A DNA stretch of 64,000 bases from Streptomyces sp. DH5 (GTDB taxonomy: Bacteria; Actinomycetota; Actinomycetes; Streptomycetales; Streptomycetaceae): positions 1 through 64,000 of the forward strand of contig NZ_JAHWGP010000006.1 of the NCBI RefSeq assembly GCF_020873915.1. The letters are read 5' to 3'. The notes beneath the pieces are model-generated. The model was not told the origin of the DNA. It ran no database searches and saw only the letters and a list, made by a program, of their open reading frames with translations. Position numbers and translations under genes: made by a program. Below are positions 1-10,238 of the stretch, in pieces. Numbering within the stretch: the stretch's first letter is position 1; every line of letters begins with the position of its first letter.

Positions 1-207
1 CGGTCTCCGCCGCCCCGCCGGTCTCCACGGCCCCTGCTGTTCCGCCGGTCTCCGCCGCCCCGCCGGTCTCCACGGCCCCTGCTGTTCCGCCGGTCTCCGC
101 CGCCCCGCCGGTCTCCACGGCCCCTGCTGTTCCGCCGGTCTCCGCCGCCCCGCCGGTCTCCACGGCCCCTGCCGCCCCGCCGGTCTCCACGGCCCCTGTC
201 GCCCGGC
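1..207 (+). repeat. 45-bp tandem repeat coding for a Pro/Ala/Ser/Val/Thr-rich linker
   Basis: A 45-bp unit occurs at 1-45, 46-90 and 91-135, a slightly changed copy lies at 136-180, and a partial one follows at 181-207. The unit keeps the reading frame of the CDS that ends at 923 and encodes VSAAPPVSTAPAVPP. It continues off the left edge, so the copy number is unknown. Low-complexity linkers of this kind usually separate folded domains. The near-identity of the copies suggests recent expansion by slippage or unequal crossing over. Confidence 0.9.
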
Positions 208-923
208 CGGTCTCCACCGGCACCCCGGCCCCGCCGGCCCCGCCGGCCCCGACGGGCACGGTGCCACGGCCGACCGCTCCGGGGGCGCTGTCGGACACCG
301 GCCCCGCCGTCGTCGGGGCCGACGACGGCACCTTGCTCCAGGCGCCGCCCTCCGAGGAGGCCCGGCGCCGGTGGATCGCCGGCCAGGCGGGCGCGGACGA
401 CCTCCCGGGCGACCCGCCGGGGTTCACCGACGCCGAGACCGTCACGCTGGCCGAACTGAGGGACGCGGGCATCGAGATCACCCCCGGCATGGACGTCGAG
501 GCGCAGCTCGGCGGAGGCGTGCGGGGCGGCGGGCTGGCGCCGCTCGACCAGGTGCGGCTGCTGCTGGCCCGCCCCGGCCCGTGGCCGGACGCCCTCGACG
601 CCGTCGCGGCCGCGGTGTCGCGCCGGATCTGGCGCACGGCGTTCGCCGACTTCGAGAGCGGCACCGCGCACGCGGACGCCGCCCGGGTGTGGGACACGGC
701 CCTCGGACTGCTCCTGCCGGGAGACCCGGACTCCGTGCTCGCGGACTGGCGGTACGCCGGGGAGGAGTTCCGCGACGCGGTACGCCGGCTCGCCGACCTC
801 ATCGCGGCTGGTGGGACGGGCCCCGGGGCGGCGGCGCGCCTCGCCGCCCGTCTCCGGGCGGTTCTCGGACTGCCGTCCCCCACGACGGACCGGGACCCGG
901 CGAACGGACGGAGCGACCGATGA
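3..923 (+). CDS. C-terminal part of an unrecognised protein with a repeat linker (5' truncated)
   Basis: The frame is open from base 3, so the start lies outside the window. About 65 residues of VSAAPPVSTAPAVPP-type repeat and proline-rich linker lead into a soluble, acidic region of roughly 220 residues. This region contains the stretches LAELRDAGIEITPGMDVEAQ and LLARPGPWPDALDAV and a helical C-terminus rich in Ala and Arg. I see no signal peptide, membrane segment or catalytic motif in the visible part. The pattern reminds me of the tail ends of very large Streptomyces proteins of unknown function, but that is only an impression. The stop TGA (921-923) overlaps a small downstream ATG as ATGA. 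Confidence 0.75.
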   Translation, partial: VSAAPPVSTAPAVPPVSAAPPVSTAPAVPPVSAAPPVSTAPAVPPVSAAPPVSTAPAAPPVSTAPVARPVSTGTPAPPAPPAPTGTVPRPTAPGALSDTGPAVVGADDGTLLQAPPSEEARRRWIAGQAGADDLPGDPPGFTDAETVTLAELRDAGIEITPGMDVEAQLGGGVRGGGLAPLDQVRLLLARPGPWPDALDAVAAAVSRRIWRTAFADFESGTAHADAARVWDTALGLLLPGDPDSVLADWRYAGEEFRDAVRRLADLIAAGGTGPGAAARLAARLRAVLGLPSPTTDRDPANGRSDR

Positions 924-1589
924 CACCGCACCTGCGCCGGGCCCGCGACGTCGATGGAGAGGCAGCCTCCGCGCACTGCTCGCGAGGGCTCCCCGTCTGA
1001 GGGTGCGGCTGCCGCCGGGAGGAAAGGCGTCCGTGCCGAATGTCGCCCTGTTGCCCACACCACCACCCGGGTGCTCACCGCCGACGCCCTCGGCCCGCGC
1101 GAGCGCCACCGGACGCTGCTGCCGGTCTGGCCGGTGTGGCCGGTGTGGCCGGTGTGGCCGGTGACGGGCGGGCGCCGACTCCGGCCCGGGGCTCGTCGCG
1201 CCGCACGGCACCCGCGCGTTCGTGACCACGAACCAGGGACTGGTCGGCGAGGGCGCCGCCACACTCTTCCCGGCCACCCCCGGGCCCTGGCGGAACGCAA
1301 CGACAGGCTGCGTGCCCTCGGCGCCGTCCCGTCCGCCGGGGGACGCCCGGCCCACTCGGCCCTCGTCCTGCCGGACGTCGTGCCCAGGACATGAGCCCGA
1401 AAGGACGCGCTCCTCCCTCGGGAGATCAACTAAGGTGTGCAGGCGTGTAGTTCGGCCATCATGAGCGGCGCCTGTTCCCGGCACCGCCGACACGCGCGGC
1501 CCGTCCGCGACGGGGCCAGGCACCTCGGGCGCGGACGCCACTGAGCGACGACCCGCTGGGCTCGGCGACTTCCACGAAGGAGCGTGCAC
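924..1589 (+). other. Stretch without a convincing gene; small ORF and a VWP-coding repeat, possibly a decayed gene
   Basis: An ATG at 920 overlaps the previous stop and opens a 26-codon ORF ending at 1000; it may be translationally coupled, but it resembles nothing I know. A 9-bp unit (gccggtgtg and a near copy) is repeated about four times at 1123-1162 and would encode VWPVWPVWP in one frame. Fragments of plausible protein (LVAPHGTRAFVTTNQG, then LAERNDRLRALGAV) appear in different frames, as in a frameshifted remnant. The final 200 bases should contain the promoter of the DUF6236 gene; I cannot assign it. Confidence 0.35.
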
Positions 1590-2840
1590 GTGCAGCGCAC
1601 CGGTCTGTACTACCCGTACGTCCACTTCCGCGATGCGGCGTGGATCAAGGCCGCCGCGCTCTACCTCCCGGAGATGGCCCGCGTGGTGCCCGAGGGTTTC
1701 CGCGTGTCGGACCCCGACCACGTCCGTGTCCTGCGGGACGAGCTCGGCTTCGTCCAGGACATCGACCCCGCCGGTGCCGTCGAGGCGGCGTCACGGCATC
1801 TGCTGCGACTCGTGGACGAGCGCGGTGAGGAGGTGCGGAGCCGTTTCGGTGTCCACGGCACCGGCGGGCCGGACGCCGTGGACGTGGTGGACACCGAACC
1901 CTCGCCGCCCGGTGCACCGGCACCCGTGGGCAACCGCACACGCTTCTCCTCGTCCGGGGGCCGGCCGCTGGCCGGCCTGTACCCGGGGGAGATGTCGCCG
2001 GAGCTGAGGGACGCCCTGTTCGGTACCGGACTGGCGGTGCGGCGGGTGCGCAACACGGTCAGCCATGACGCGCACCACGCGTGGGTGGGAATGGACCCGG
2101 CGCTCGCCTGGGTCTACAAGTGCGCGCTGACCGCCGAACTCGCGGGCCGCACCGCCTTCCTCCCGGTCACCGACCAGGAGGCCGCCCACACGGCCGCCGA
2201 CCCCTGGGACGCCGAACGGATGGCGGCGGTCCTCCTGGGCGATGCCCCGGCCCCGGCCGGAACCGGCGACCTGGCGGGACGGGTCGGGGTGCTGTCGGTG
2301 CGGTGCGTGCTCCCCGCGCGGCTTGCCGCGGTGCCCGCCGAGAAGATCGTGGAACTCCGCAAGAAGTACGAGCCGGAGTTCTTCGCCTACATGGACGCCA
2401 TCGCCCGGACGGCGGCGGACCTGCGCGAGGAACTGGCCGGCATCCGCAGTCCGCAGGCACTGGACATGTACGTGCGGCAGGCGGTGCGCAAGGACTTCGA
2501 AGTCGAGTTGGTGAAGCTGCGCAAGGCCATGAACGGCGTCGGCCTCCAGACGATCACCACCTCCGTCAGCACCACGTTCGACACCCCCACCTCGGCGGCC
2601 CTGGCGAGCGGGCTGATCGGCACGGTCGGCGGCACCGTGGCGGGCAGCGCGGCGGGCATCGTGGCCGGTGTCGGCGCGACGGCCGTGGGCATCCTCGGCG
2701 GAGCCCGGAGACAACGCGACGCGGTACTCGCCGCCTCCCCGGTCAGCTTCCTCCTGCGCGTCGAACGCGGACTGAAACCCACCACTGCGGTGCGCCGCAT
2801 CGGACACGCCCTGCGCCGGAGCGGCGGCGCCAGCGTGTGA
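1590..2840 (+). CDS. DUF6236-like family protein
   Basis: The opening YYPYVHFRDAAWIKAAALYLPEM, followed by a VVPEGF segment, is the pattern I associate with DUF6236, a family of unknown function. I chose the GTG at 1590 because AAGGAG (1577-1582) is 7 bases away; the in-frame GTG at 1584 would touch it. Most of the 416-residue protein is soluble and charged. Residues around 330-370 form a Gly/Ala-rich hydrophobic stretch (TVGGTVAGSAAGIVAG and neighbours) that could be a membrane-active hairpin, followed by a basic tail. No enzyme motif is visible. Flanking genes are unrelated in function. The family assignment is from memory of its N-terminus. Confidence 0.7.
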   Translation: MQRTGLYYPYVHFRDAAWIKAAALYLPEMARVVPEGFRVSDPDHVRVLRDELGFVQDIDPAGAVEAASRHLLRLVDERGEEVRSRFGVHGTGGPDAVDVVDTEPSPPGAPAPVGNRTRFSSSGGRPLAGLYPGEMSPELRDALFGTGLAVRRVRNTVSHDAHHAWVGMDPALAWVYKCALTAELAGRTAFLPVTDQEAAHTAADPWDAERMAAVLLGDAPAPAGTGDLAGRVGVLSVRCVLPARLAAVPAEKIVELRKKYEPEFFAYMDAIARTAADLREELAGIRSPQALDMYVRQAVRKDFEVELVKLRKAMNGVGLQTITTSVSTTFDTPTSAALASGLIGTVGGTVAGSAAGIVAGVGATAVGILGGARRQRDAVLAASPVSFLLRVERGLKPTTAVRRIGHALRRSGGASV

Positions 2841-3195
2841 CGGGCGGAACCGTGTCCGAAGGCCGTCACCGCCTCCCTCCGCCAGGTCACGGCTGCTTAC
2901 GACCACCCTGTCTCGGCGGCGTGTCGGGACGTACTCGACTTGCCGTCGTCGTGTGCGAGCTGTACGGCTGCCTGCCGGACGCGGGACCGGCGGACAGCGG
3001 CGACGAGGCGTTCACCCGCGCCCGGCCCGGCTGCCTCCGCACACGGGTCCGTGATCGCTTGGATTGTCACCGCGGACTCGGCCGGTGAGACGTCGGACGA
3101 GTGGGCGGAGAAACTCGTCCCGATCCCGCGCAAGGCACTCGACGCCCGGCCGCAGCCACCTGCCGAGCCGGTCCCGGGGCGCGGAGCCCGATCTC
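2841..3195. other. 355-bp intergenic region, nothing recognised
   Basis: The stretch lies between the convergent ends of the DUF6236 gene and sdaA. It contains short open frames on both strands but none with a ribosome binding site, a codon pattern or a protein I recognise. I see no strong hairpin followed by a T-run. Confidence 0.5.
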
Positions 3196-4563
<1,368 letters not shown>

Positions 4564-4649
4564 GGGAGGACTCCTAAGGGTTCGGCGGACGACGCTGTCC
4601 ACCGGGAGGGGTGGTTCACAGACGGGGAAACGGAAGGGAAACGTTTATG

Positions 4650-4675
4650 CGCGGTGCACGGTGCGGGGCACCGCG
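4650..4675 (-). terminator. Hairpin between glyA and sdaA
   Basis: CGCGGTGC (4650-4657) pairs with GCACCGCG (4668-4675) around a 10-base loop. There is no T-run. It could partly terminate the glyA message or mark a processing site, which would let sdaA be expressed at a different level or from its own promoter in the 170-bp gap. Confidence 0.35.
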
Positions 4676-4735
4676 CCCACTGACCAGTGTGCGCGATGCC
4701 CCTGATGTCCGTACGTGAGAAAGCGTACGAAAGTA

Positions 4736-5992
4736 CTACAGGCCGGGGTACAGCGGGTGCTTCGCGGCGAGTGCCGTCACCCGGGCCCGGAGCGCCGCGA
4801 CGTCGTAGGACGGCTTCAGCGTCTCGGCGATCACGTCCGCGACCTCGGTGAAGTCCTCGGCGGTGAAGCCGCGGGTGGCCAGCGCGGGCGTGCCGATCCG
4901 CAGACCCGAGGTGACCATCGGGGGGCGCGGGTCGTTCGGGATCGCGTTGCGGTTCACGGTGATGCCGACCTCGTGCAGCCGGTCCTCGGCCTGCTGGCCG
5001 TCCAGCTCCGAGTCGCGCAGGTCCACCAGGACCAGGTGCACGTCCGTGCCGCCGGACAGCACGTCCACGCCCACGGCCTTGACGTCGTCCTGGACCAGAC
5101 GCTCGGCCAGGATCCGGGCGCCCTCCAGCGTACGGCGCTGACGCTCCTTGAACTCCTCGGTGGCGCACACCTTGAACGCGACCGCCTTGGCGGCGACCAC
5201 GTGCTCCAGCGGACCGCCCTGCTGGCCGGGGAAGACCGCGGAGTTGATCTTCTTGGCCAGCTCGGCCGTGGAGAGGATCACCCCGCCGCGCGGACCGCCC
5301 AGGGTCTTGTGCGTGGTGGTCGTCACGACATGGGCGTGCGGGACCGGGTTGGGGTGCAGACCCGCGGCGACCAGACCGGCGAAGTGCGCCATGTCGACCA
5401 TCAGGTACGCGCCGACCTCGTCCGCGATCCGCCGGAACGCGGCGAAGTCCAGCTGACGCGGGTACGCCGACCAGCCGGCCACGATCAGCTTCGGCTTGTT
5501 CTCCTTGGCGAGCCGCTCCACCTCGGCCATGTCGACCTGGCCGTCGTCGCCGACGTGGTAGGCGACCACGTTGTAGAGCTTGCCGGAGAAGTTGATCTTC
5601 ATGCCATGGGTCAGGTGCCCACCGTGCGCGAGGTTCAGGCCCATGATCGTGTCGCCGGGCTTGAGCAGCGCGAACATCGCGGCCGCGTTGGCCTGCGCAC
5701 CCGAGTGCGGCTGCACGTTGGCGTGCTCGGCGCCGAAGAGCTCCTTGACCCGGTCGATCGCGATCTGCTCGATCACGTCGACGTGCTCGCAGCCACCGTA
5801 GTAGCGGCGGCCGGGGTAGCCCTCGGCGTACTTGTTGGTGAGGACCGAGCCCTGGGCCTCCATGACCGCGACCGGGGCGAAGTTCTCCGAGGCGATCATC
5901 TCGAGGGTGGACTGCTGACGGTGCAGCTCGGCGTCGACCGCGGCGGCCACCGCCGGGTCGAACTCGTGCAGGGACGTGTTCAGAACGGACAT
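4736..5992 (-). CDS. glyA: Serine hydroxymethyltransferase
   Basis: PLP enzyme that interconverts glycine plus 5,10-methylene-THF with serine plus THF; it is the main source of one-carbon units. The 418 residues match the usual family length. Visible hallmarks are [10 protein letters not shown] near the N-terminus, [22 protein letters not shown], and the PLP-lysine segment [11 protein letters not shown] with K229, the same number as in E. coli. It starts with ATG at 5992 and its start is 15 bases after the gcvH stop, so the two are cotranscribed. Here it probably works with the glycine cleavage proteins to turn glycine into serine. Confidence 0.98.
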   Translation of the reverse strand: MSVLNTSLHEFDPAVAAAVDAELHRQQSTLEMIASENFAPVAVMEAQGSVLTNKYAEGYPGRRYYGGCEHVDVIEQIAIDRVKELFGAEHANVQPHSGAQANAAAMFALLKPGDTIMGLNLAHGGHLTHGMKINFSGKLYNVVAYHVGDDGQVDMAEVERLAKENKPKLIVAGWSAYPRQLDFAAFRRIADEVGAYLMVDMAHFAGLVAAGLHPNPVPHAHVVTTTTHKTLGGPRGGVILSTAELAKKINSAVFPGQQGGPLEHVVAAKAVAFKVCATEEFKERQRRTLEGARILAERLVQDDVKAVGVDVLSGGTDVHLVLVDLRDSELDGQQAEDRLHEVGITVNRNAIPNDPRPPMVTSGLRIGTPALATRGFTAEDFTEVADVIAETLKPSYDVAALRARVTALAAKHPLYPGL

Positions 5993-6007
5993 GCGGCTAC
6001 AGCCTCC

Positions 6008-6385
6008 TCAGCCGGCGATTTCGGCGTCGTACTCGGCGGCGGTCAGCAGGTCGGCCGGCTCGTCGGTGACGCGCACCTTGAACAGCCAACCGCCCTCGAA
6101 GGGGGCCGAGTTCACCAGCGACGGGTCGTTCACGACGTCCTCGTTGACCTCGGTGATCTCACCGCTGACCGGGGAGTACAGGTCGCTGACCGACTTGGTC
6201 GACTCCAGCTCGCCGCAGGTCTCGCCCGCGGTCACGGTGTCACCGACCTCGGGGAGCTGGACGAACACCACGTCACCGAGTGCGTTCGCCGCGTGCTCCG
6301 TGATGCCGACCGTCGACACGCCGTCCTCGGCGGCCGTCAGCCACTCGTGCTCCTTGCTGTAACGCAGCTGCGTGGGGTTGCTCAT
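6008..6385 (-). CDS. gcvH: Glycine cleavage system H protein (lipoyl carrier)
   Basis: A 125-residue carrier that shuttles the aminomethyl group between the P, T and L proteins on a lipoyl arm. The lipoylation site is K64 in [17 protein letters not shown]. The N-terminus (YSKEHEWL) and the [20 protein letters not shown] segment are typical. ATG at 6385 is preceded by AGGAG; a longer upstream frame exists but lacks family similarity. It lies between gcvT (112-base spacer) and glyA. The P protein (gcvP) is not in this window. Confidence 0.97.
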   Translation of the reverse strand: MSNPTQLRYSKEHEWLTAAEDGVSTVGITEHAANALGDVVFVQLPEVGDTVTAGETCGELESTKSVSDLYSPVSGEITEVNEDVVNDPSLVNSAPFEGGWLFKVRVTDEPADLLTAAEYDAEIAG

Positions 6386-6497
6386 GGCCTGAATTCTCCT
6401 GTAACGGGGGATGACGGATGACTGAGGGGACTGCGTACGGCGCGCGTGAGCAGGCACGACGTGCTCACCTGTGTGCGGGAAGCCGTCTACGACGGTG

Positions 6498-7625
6498 TCA
6501 CTTCTGCCGCTTGTAGAACGGCAGCGCCACGACCTCGTACGGCTCGTGGCTGCCGCGGATGTCCACACCGACACCCTCGGTGCCGGGCGCCGCGTGCGCC
6601 GGGTCGACGTACGCCATGGCGATCGGCTTGCCCAGGGTGGGGGAGGGGGCACCGGAGGTGACCTCGCCGATCACCTCGCCGCCGGCCACGACCGCGTACC
6701 CGGCGCGCGGGACGCGACGGCCCTCGGCGACCAGGCCGACCAGCACGCGGGGCGGCTGCGCGGCGGCCCGCTCGGCGGCCTCGGCCAGTGCCGCGCGGCC
6801 CACGAAGTCACCCTCCTTCTCGAACTTCACCACCCGGCCGAACCCGGCGTCGAAGGGTGTGAGGGAGGTGCTCAGCTCGTTCCCGTACAGCGGCATGCCC
6901 GCCTCCAGGCGCAGCGTGTCCCGGCAGGACAGCCCGCACGGGACCAGGCCCGCGCCCTCGCCCGCCTTGGTCAGCGCCTGCCACAGCTCCACCGCGTGCT
7001 CCGGCTTCACGAACAGCTCGAAGCCGTCCTCGCCGGTGTAGCCGGTGCGGGCGATCAGCGCGGGGACGCCGGCGACCGTGCCGGGCAGGCCGGCGTAGTA
7101 CTTCAGGCCGTCCAGGTCGGCGTCGGTGAGCGAGGCGAGGATGCCCTGCGACTCGGGGCCCTGCACGGCGAGCAGCGCGTACGCGTCCCGGTCGTCACGG
7201 ACCTCGGCGTCGAAGCCCGCCGCACGCTCCCGCAGCGCGTCCAGGACCACCTGCGCGTTGGAGGCGTTGGCGACCACCAGGTACTCGGGGGCCTCGGCGT
7301 CGCCGAGCCGGTAGACGATCAGGTCGTCCAGGATGCCGCCGTCCTCGCGGCAGATCATCGTGTAGCGGGCCCGGCCGGGCTTGACGCCGCCGATGTTGCC
7401 GACCAGGGCGAAGTCGAGGAGGGCGGCGGCCTCCGGACCGGTGACCGCGATCTCGCCCATGTGCGAGAGGTCGAAGAGGCCGGCCCTGGTGCGCACGGCG
7501 TTGTGCTCGTCGCGTTCGGAGCCGTAGCGCAGGGGCATGTCCCAGCCGGCGAAGTCGGTCATCGTCGCGCCGAGCGACCGATGCAGGGCATCGAGCGCGG
7601 TCCGGCGGGGTTCGGTACTGCTCAT
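6498..7625 (-). CDS. gcvT: Glycine cleavage system T protein (aminomethyltransferase)
   Basis: Transfers the methylene group from aminomethyl-lipoyl-GcvH to tetrahydrofolate, releasing ammonia. The 375 residues include the N-terminal folate-binding GcvT domain ([35 protein letters not shown]) and the C-terminal barrel. I chose ATG at 7625 ([12 protein letters not shown]) because GGGAG precedes it; an upstream in-frame ATG would run into the riboswitch. It is the first gene of the operon, directly behind the tandem glycine aptamers at 7660-7890, so expression should rise with glycine. Confidence 0.96.
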   Translation of the reverse strand: MSSTEPRRTALDALHRSLGATMTDFAGWDMPLRYGSERDEHNAVRTRAGLFDLSHMGEIAVTGPEAAALLDFALVGNIGGVKPGRARYTMICREDGGILDDLIVYRLGDAEAPEYLVVANASNAQVVLDALRERAAGFDAEVRDDRDAYALLAVQGPESQGILASLTDADLDGLKYYAGLPGTVAGVPALIARTGYTGEDGFELFVKPEHAVELWQALTKAGEGAGLVPCGLSCRDTLRLEAGMPLYGNELSTSLTPFDAGFGRVVKFEKEGDFVGRAALAEAAERAAAQPPRVLVGLVAEGRRVPRAGYAVVAGGEVIGEVTSGAPSPTLGKPIAMAYVDPAHAAPGTEGVGVDIRGSHEPYEVVALPFYKRQK

Positions 7626-7659
7626 CGGTCGGTCTCCCAGAGGCGATGGGGGAAGGCGA

Positions 7660-7890
7660 GGGCGATTCCTCCCCATCTGTCATCGGAACCTGAGAGGTTC
7701 GCCGTGAACGCCCGCACAGGGGAGACCACGGTTTGCACCTTGGGTGGGGCCGCCGGAGCACGGCTGCGGCGGCCCGCTTTTCAGATGTGCCTCGCCCGCG
7801 CGGTAACGGGGCCTGAGAGATTCAAGGGAGGGACTTGCTCCTTCGGCGCCCCGGCGGCAATGGTGCCGGGGACTCTCCCGCGCGGATTCA
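7660..7890 (-). promoter_or_regulatory. Tandem glycine riboswitch
   Basis: Read on the minus strand from about 7890 down, two aptamer-like segments follow each other. The first has GCGGGAGAGTC, the core CGCCGAAGGAGCAAG and AATCTCTCAGGCCC. The second has CACCCAAGGTGCAAACC and GAACCTCTCAGGTTCCGATG, then ACAGATGGGGAGG. The pair of CTCTCAGG elements, each preceded by a GCAA element, is the signature of the two-aptamer glycine riboswitch. It ends about 35 bases before gcvT. Glycine riboswitches upstream of gcv genes are established in Streptomyces. I see no clear intrinsic terminator before gcvT, so control of translation or another mechanism is possible. Confidence 0.92.
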
Positions 7891-8110
7891 AACGGCCGGT
7901 ATGCAGTTGGCGCGCCCATCATTGCACGCATCGCGGGGGCGCGGCAGGGGGACCCTTTCAGGGATGCACAGGGTGTGCGGGCACCATCACGGGGAGCTGT
8001 GACAGGCCTGTTTCAGGAAAGGCACGGAAACGGGAGACCCGGGCATTACCTTCTCTTTACACTCGGCGGGAACCCGGACTCACAGCCGGTCCCAGGGGAG
8101 GACCAACACG

Positions 8111-8779
8111 GTGAACAGGACCACGGCGTGCGCCACCACCTCGGGCGTCACGCTGCCCCCGCAATCGGCCGACCGGGTCCGCGGGGCCCGCGGCGCGCTG
8201 CCCGCGCCCGTCGTCCGCGATCTGCGCGGGCGGGTCGGCCGCAGCCCGCGCGCACTGCTCTTCGGGCCCCGCGACCTCGTCGTCGTCACCGGACTGCCCG
8301 GCAGCGGCAAGTCCACGCTGATGCGCCGTACGGTGCGCGGCACCCGTATCGACTCCCAGGACACCCGCGACCGCTTCGACCGCCGCCTGTCCGGCTTACT
8401 GCCCTACGCCGTCTACCGTCCCCTGGTCCGTCTCGCCCACTACGCCGGCCTGCGCCGCGCGCTGCGCGCCGGAGGGGCGGTCGTGGTCCACGACTGCGGC
8501 ACCCAGGCCTGGGTGCGGCGCTGGCTGGCACGCGAGGCCCGCCGCCGCGGGGCGGGCCTGCACCTGCTGCTGCTCGACGTCACCCCGCAGCAGGCCCTGG
8601 CCGGCCAGCGCGAGCGCGGGCGCGGCGTCTCCCGGTACGCCTTCCGGCGTCACCGCGCGGCGAGCGAGCGGCTGCTGCGCGCGGTGGAGCGCGGCCGGCT
8701 GCCGGCGCACGGCGGCTCGGCGGTGCTGATCGACCGGGCCGCGGCGGACACCCTGCGCCGGATCGGCTTCGCGGGCTGA
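8111..8779 (+). CDS. P-loop NTPase / small kinase-like AAA protein
   Basis: A 222-residue cytoplasmic protein with a clear Walker A motif GLPGSGKST at residues 61-69, preceded by the strand DLVVVT. Downstream are RIDSQDTRDRF and VVVHDCGTQ, a likely Walker B-type strand, then LLLLDVTPQQALAGQRERG, as in zeta-toxin and gluconate-kinase-like folds. It probably phosphorylates a small molecule; the substrate is unknown. The GTG at 8111 follows GGGGAGG. It contains an in-frame TTA leucine codon at 8396-8398, one of only two I found in the window, so translation may depend on the bldA tRNA. It is divergent from the riboswitch operon. Confidence 0.8.
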   Translation: MNRTTACATTSGVTLPPQSADRVRGARGALPAPVVRDLRGRVGRSPRALLFGPRDLVVVTGLPGSGKSTLMRRTVRGTRIDSQDTRDRFDRRLSGLLPYAVYRPLVRLAHYAGLRRALRAGGAVVVHDCGTQAWVRRWLAREARRRGAGLHLLLLDVTPQQALAGQRERGRGVSRYAFRRHRAASERLLRAVERGRLPAHGGSAVLIDRAAADTLRRIGFAG

Positions 8780-8831
8780 CCGGATAACCTTTCGGCCACA
8801 GCAGTGGTTCCAGGCAGGCGGTAGGCGAGAG

Positions 8832-9608
8832 ATGGACTTCCCGGCGTTCCCGGCCCAGGCACACCCCCATCCGCACGGCGGATGGCCAGGCAACGAGCTG
8901 GAGGAGGTGCTCTCCGCCTCGCTCGGCGTCCCCTCGGCGGGGAGCAGGATCGTGGAGGTCCTGGGCCGCAGCTTCGTCTGGGTCCCGCTGCCCGACGGCG
9001 GCGGCCCGCACAGCGGCCCCCTGGACCTGCCCACCATGGAGATCGACGGACAGGCCTACGTCCCCGTCTTCACCTCGGAGGAACAGTTCCGGCAGGTCGT
9101 CGGTTCCCACATGTCGTACACGGTCGCGCCCGCCGTGGAGTTCGCCCGTGGTCTGCCGCCGCAGGCCGGGATCGTGGTGAACCCCGGTGGCGTGGTCGCC
9201 GTACCGCTGCCGCCGGTGGCCGTGGCCGAACTGTGCCGGGCCGGGCACACCCCGCTGGACGGCACCGCGAGCGGCGGCCGGGTCCGGCTGTTCCAGCCCG
9301 ACTGGCAGGACGACCCGGTGGACTTCCTCGCGGCGGCCTCGGAGGAGTTCGACGCCGTCGGCGTGGTGACGACCGCCCGCCGGTGCCTCGCCGCGATCGA
9401 GACGGCCGACCCGGTCCTGTTCATCGGCGTGGAACTGGCCCACTGGGAGGGCGATGTCCGCGTCCTCCCCCTGGACGCCCTGGGCCGGGCCCTGGGCCGC
9501 ACCCCGGCCCCCTGGCCGGTCAACCTGATCCTGATGGACATCGCCCAGGACCCGGTGGCCGACTGGCTCCGCACCCAGGTCCGCCCCTTCTACGAACGCC
9601 GGCCGTAA
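8832..9608 (+). CDS. SseB-like (enhanced serine sensitivity) protein
   Basis: A 258-residue soluble protein of the SseB family. An N-terminal SseB-type domain (NELEEVLSASLG, FVWVPLPDGGG, YVPVFTSEEQF, GLPPQAGIVVNPGG) is followed by the SseB C-terminal domain (PVLFIGVELAHWE, VNLILMDIAQDPVADWL, PFYERRP). The name comes from the E. coli gene linked to serine sensitivity; the molecular role is not known. The ATG at 8832 follows GGCGAGAG. A second SseB-like gene lies 630 bp downstream, and the serine/glycine operon lies just upstream. Confidence 0.85.
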   Translation: MDFPAFPAQAHPHPHGGWPGNELEEVLSASLGVPSAGSRIVEVLGRSFVWVPLPDGGGPHSGPLDLPTMEIDGQAYVPVFTSEEQFRQVVGSHMSYTVAPAVEFARGLPPQAGIVVNPGGVVAVPLPPVAVAELCRAGHTPLDGTASGGRVRLFQPDWQDDPVDFLAAASEEFDAVGVVTTARRCLAAIETADPVLFIGVELAHWEGDVRVLPLDALGRALGRTPAPWPVNLILMDIAQDPVADWLRTQVRPFYERRP

Positions 9609-9679
9609 CACCCTCCCGGCTGGGCACGGCCGGCCCCTTGGGGCACGGGACCGTCCCGCGGTGCGGCTCCACCGCGCCG

Positions 9680-10085
9680 GTGCGGCCGGCCTCCCCGGGG
9701 GCGCGGGGAACTGCGCGGCCAGCCACCCCGCACCCGCCGCACGACGCGCAGCCCCGCGCGGCAGGCCTCCCCAGGGGCGCGGGGAACTGCGCGACCAGCC
9801 ACCCGGCACCCGCACCCACCGCACGACGCGCAGCCCCGTGCGGCCGGCCTCCCCGGGGGCGCGGGGAACTGCGCGGCCAGCCACGAGCCGCCCGCACCCG
9901 CCGCACGACGCGCAGCCCCGTGCGGCCGGCCTCCCTGGGGGCGCGGGGAACTGCGCGGCCAGCCACGAGCCGCCCGCACCCACCGCACGACGCGCAGCCC
10001 CGTGCGGCTGGCCTCCCCGGGGGCGCGGGGAACTGCGCGACCAGCCACCCCGCCCCCGCACCCGCTCCACGACGTACAGCCCCGA
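9680..10085. repeat. Five-copy tandem hairpin repeat, period about 82 bp (family 1)
   Basis: The core gcgcggggaactgcgc begins at 9701, 9777, 9859, 9941 and 10023, giving spacings of 76, 82, 82 and 82 bp. Each unit also carries acgacgcgcagcccc. CGCAGCCCC can pair with GGGG(AA)CTGCG in the same unit, forming a long hairpin over an inner GC-rich loop. The core is a sequence I know as very common between Streptomyces genes. It fills most of the 630-bp gap between the two SseB-like genes, where I see no other gene. A diverged, inverted relative lies at 22039-22085. Confidence 0.9.
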
Positions 10086-10238
10086 GCCCTACGGCGCCCC
10101 CCCCGGAACCCCGTCAAGAACCGGGCCTGACGCCCGCGTCGAACCCCGGCGCCGCACGCCCCACCTCACACCACCGCCGGAGGCTTACGCTAGGTTCATT
10201 GGCTCGGGCGAGGGCGTTGTACGGAGGGGCGATACAAA

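Noticed and set aside
1-180. CRISPR-like array from the regular 45-bp spacing
   Set aside because: There are no unique spacers; the whole unit is repeated and codes for protein in one frame.
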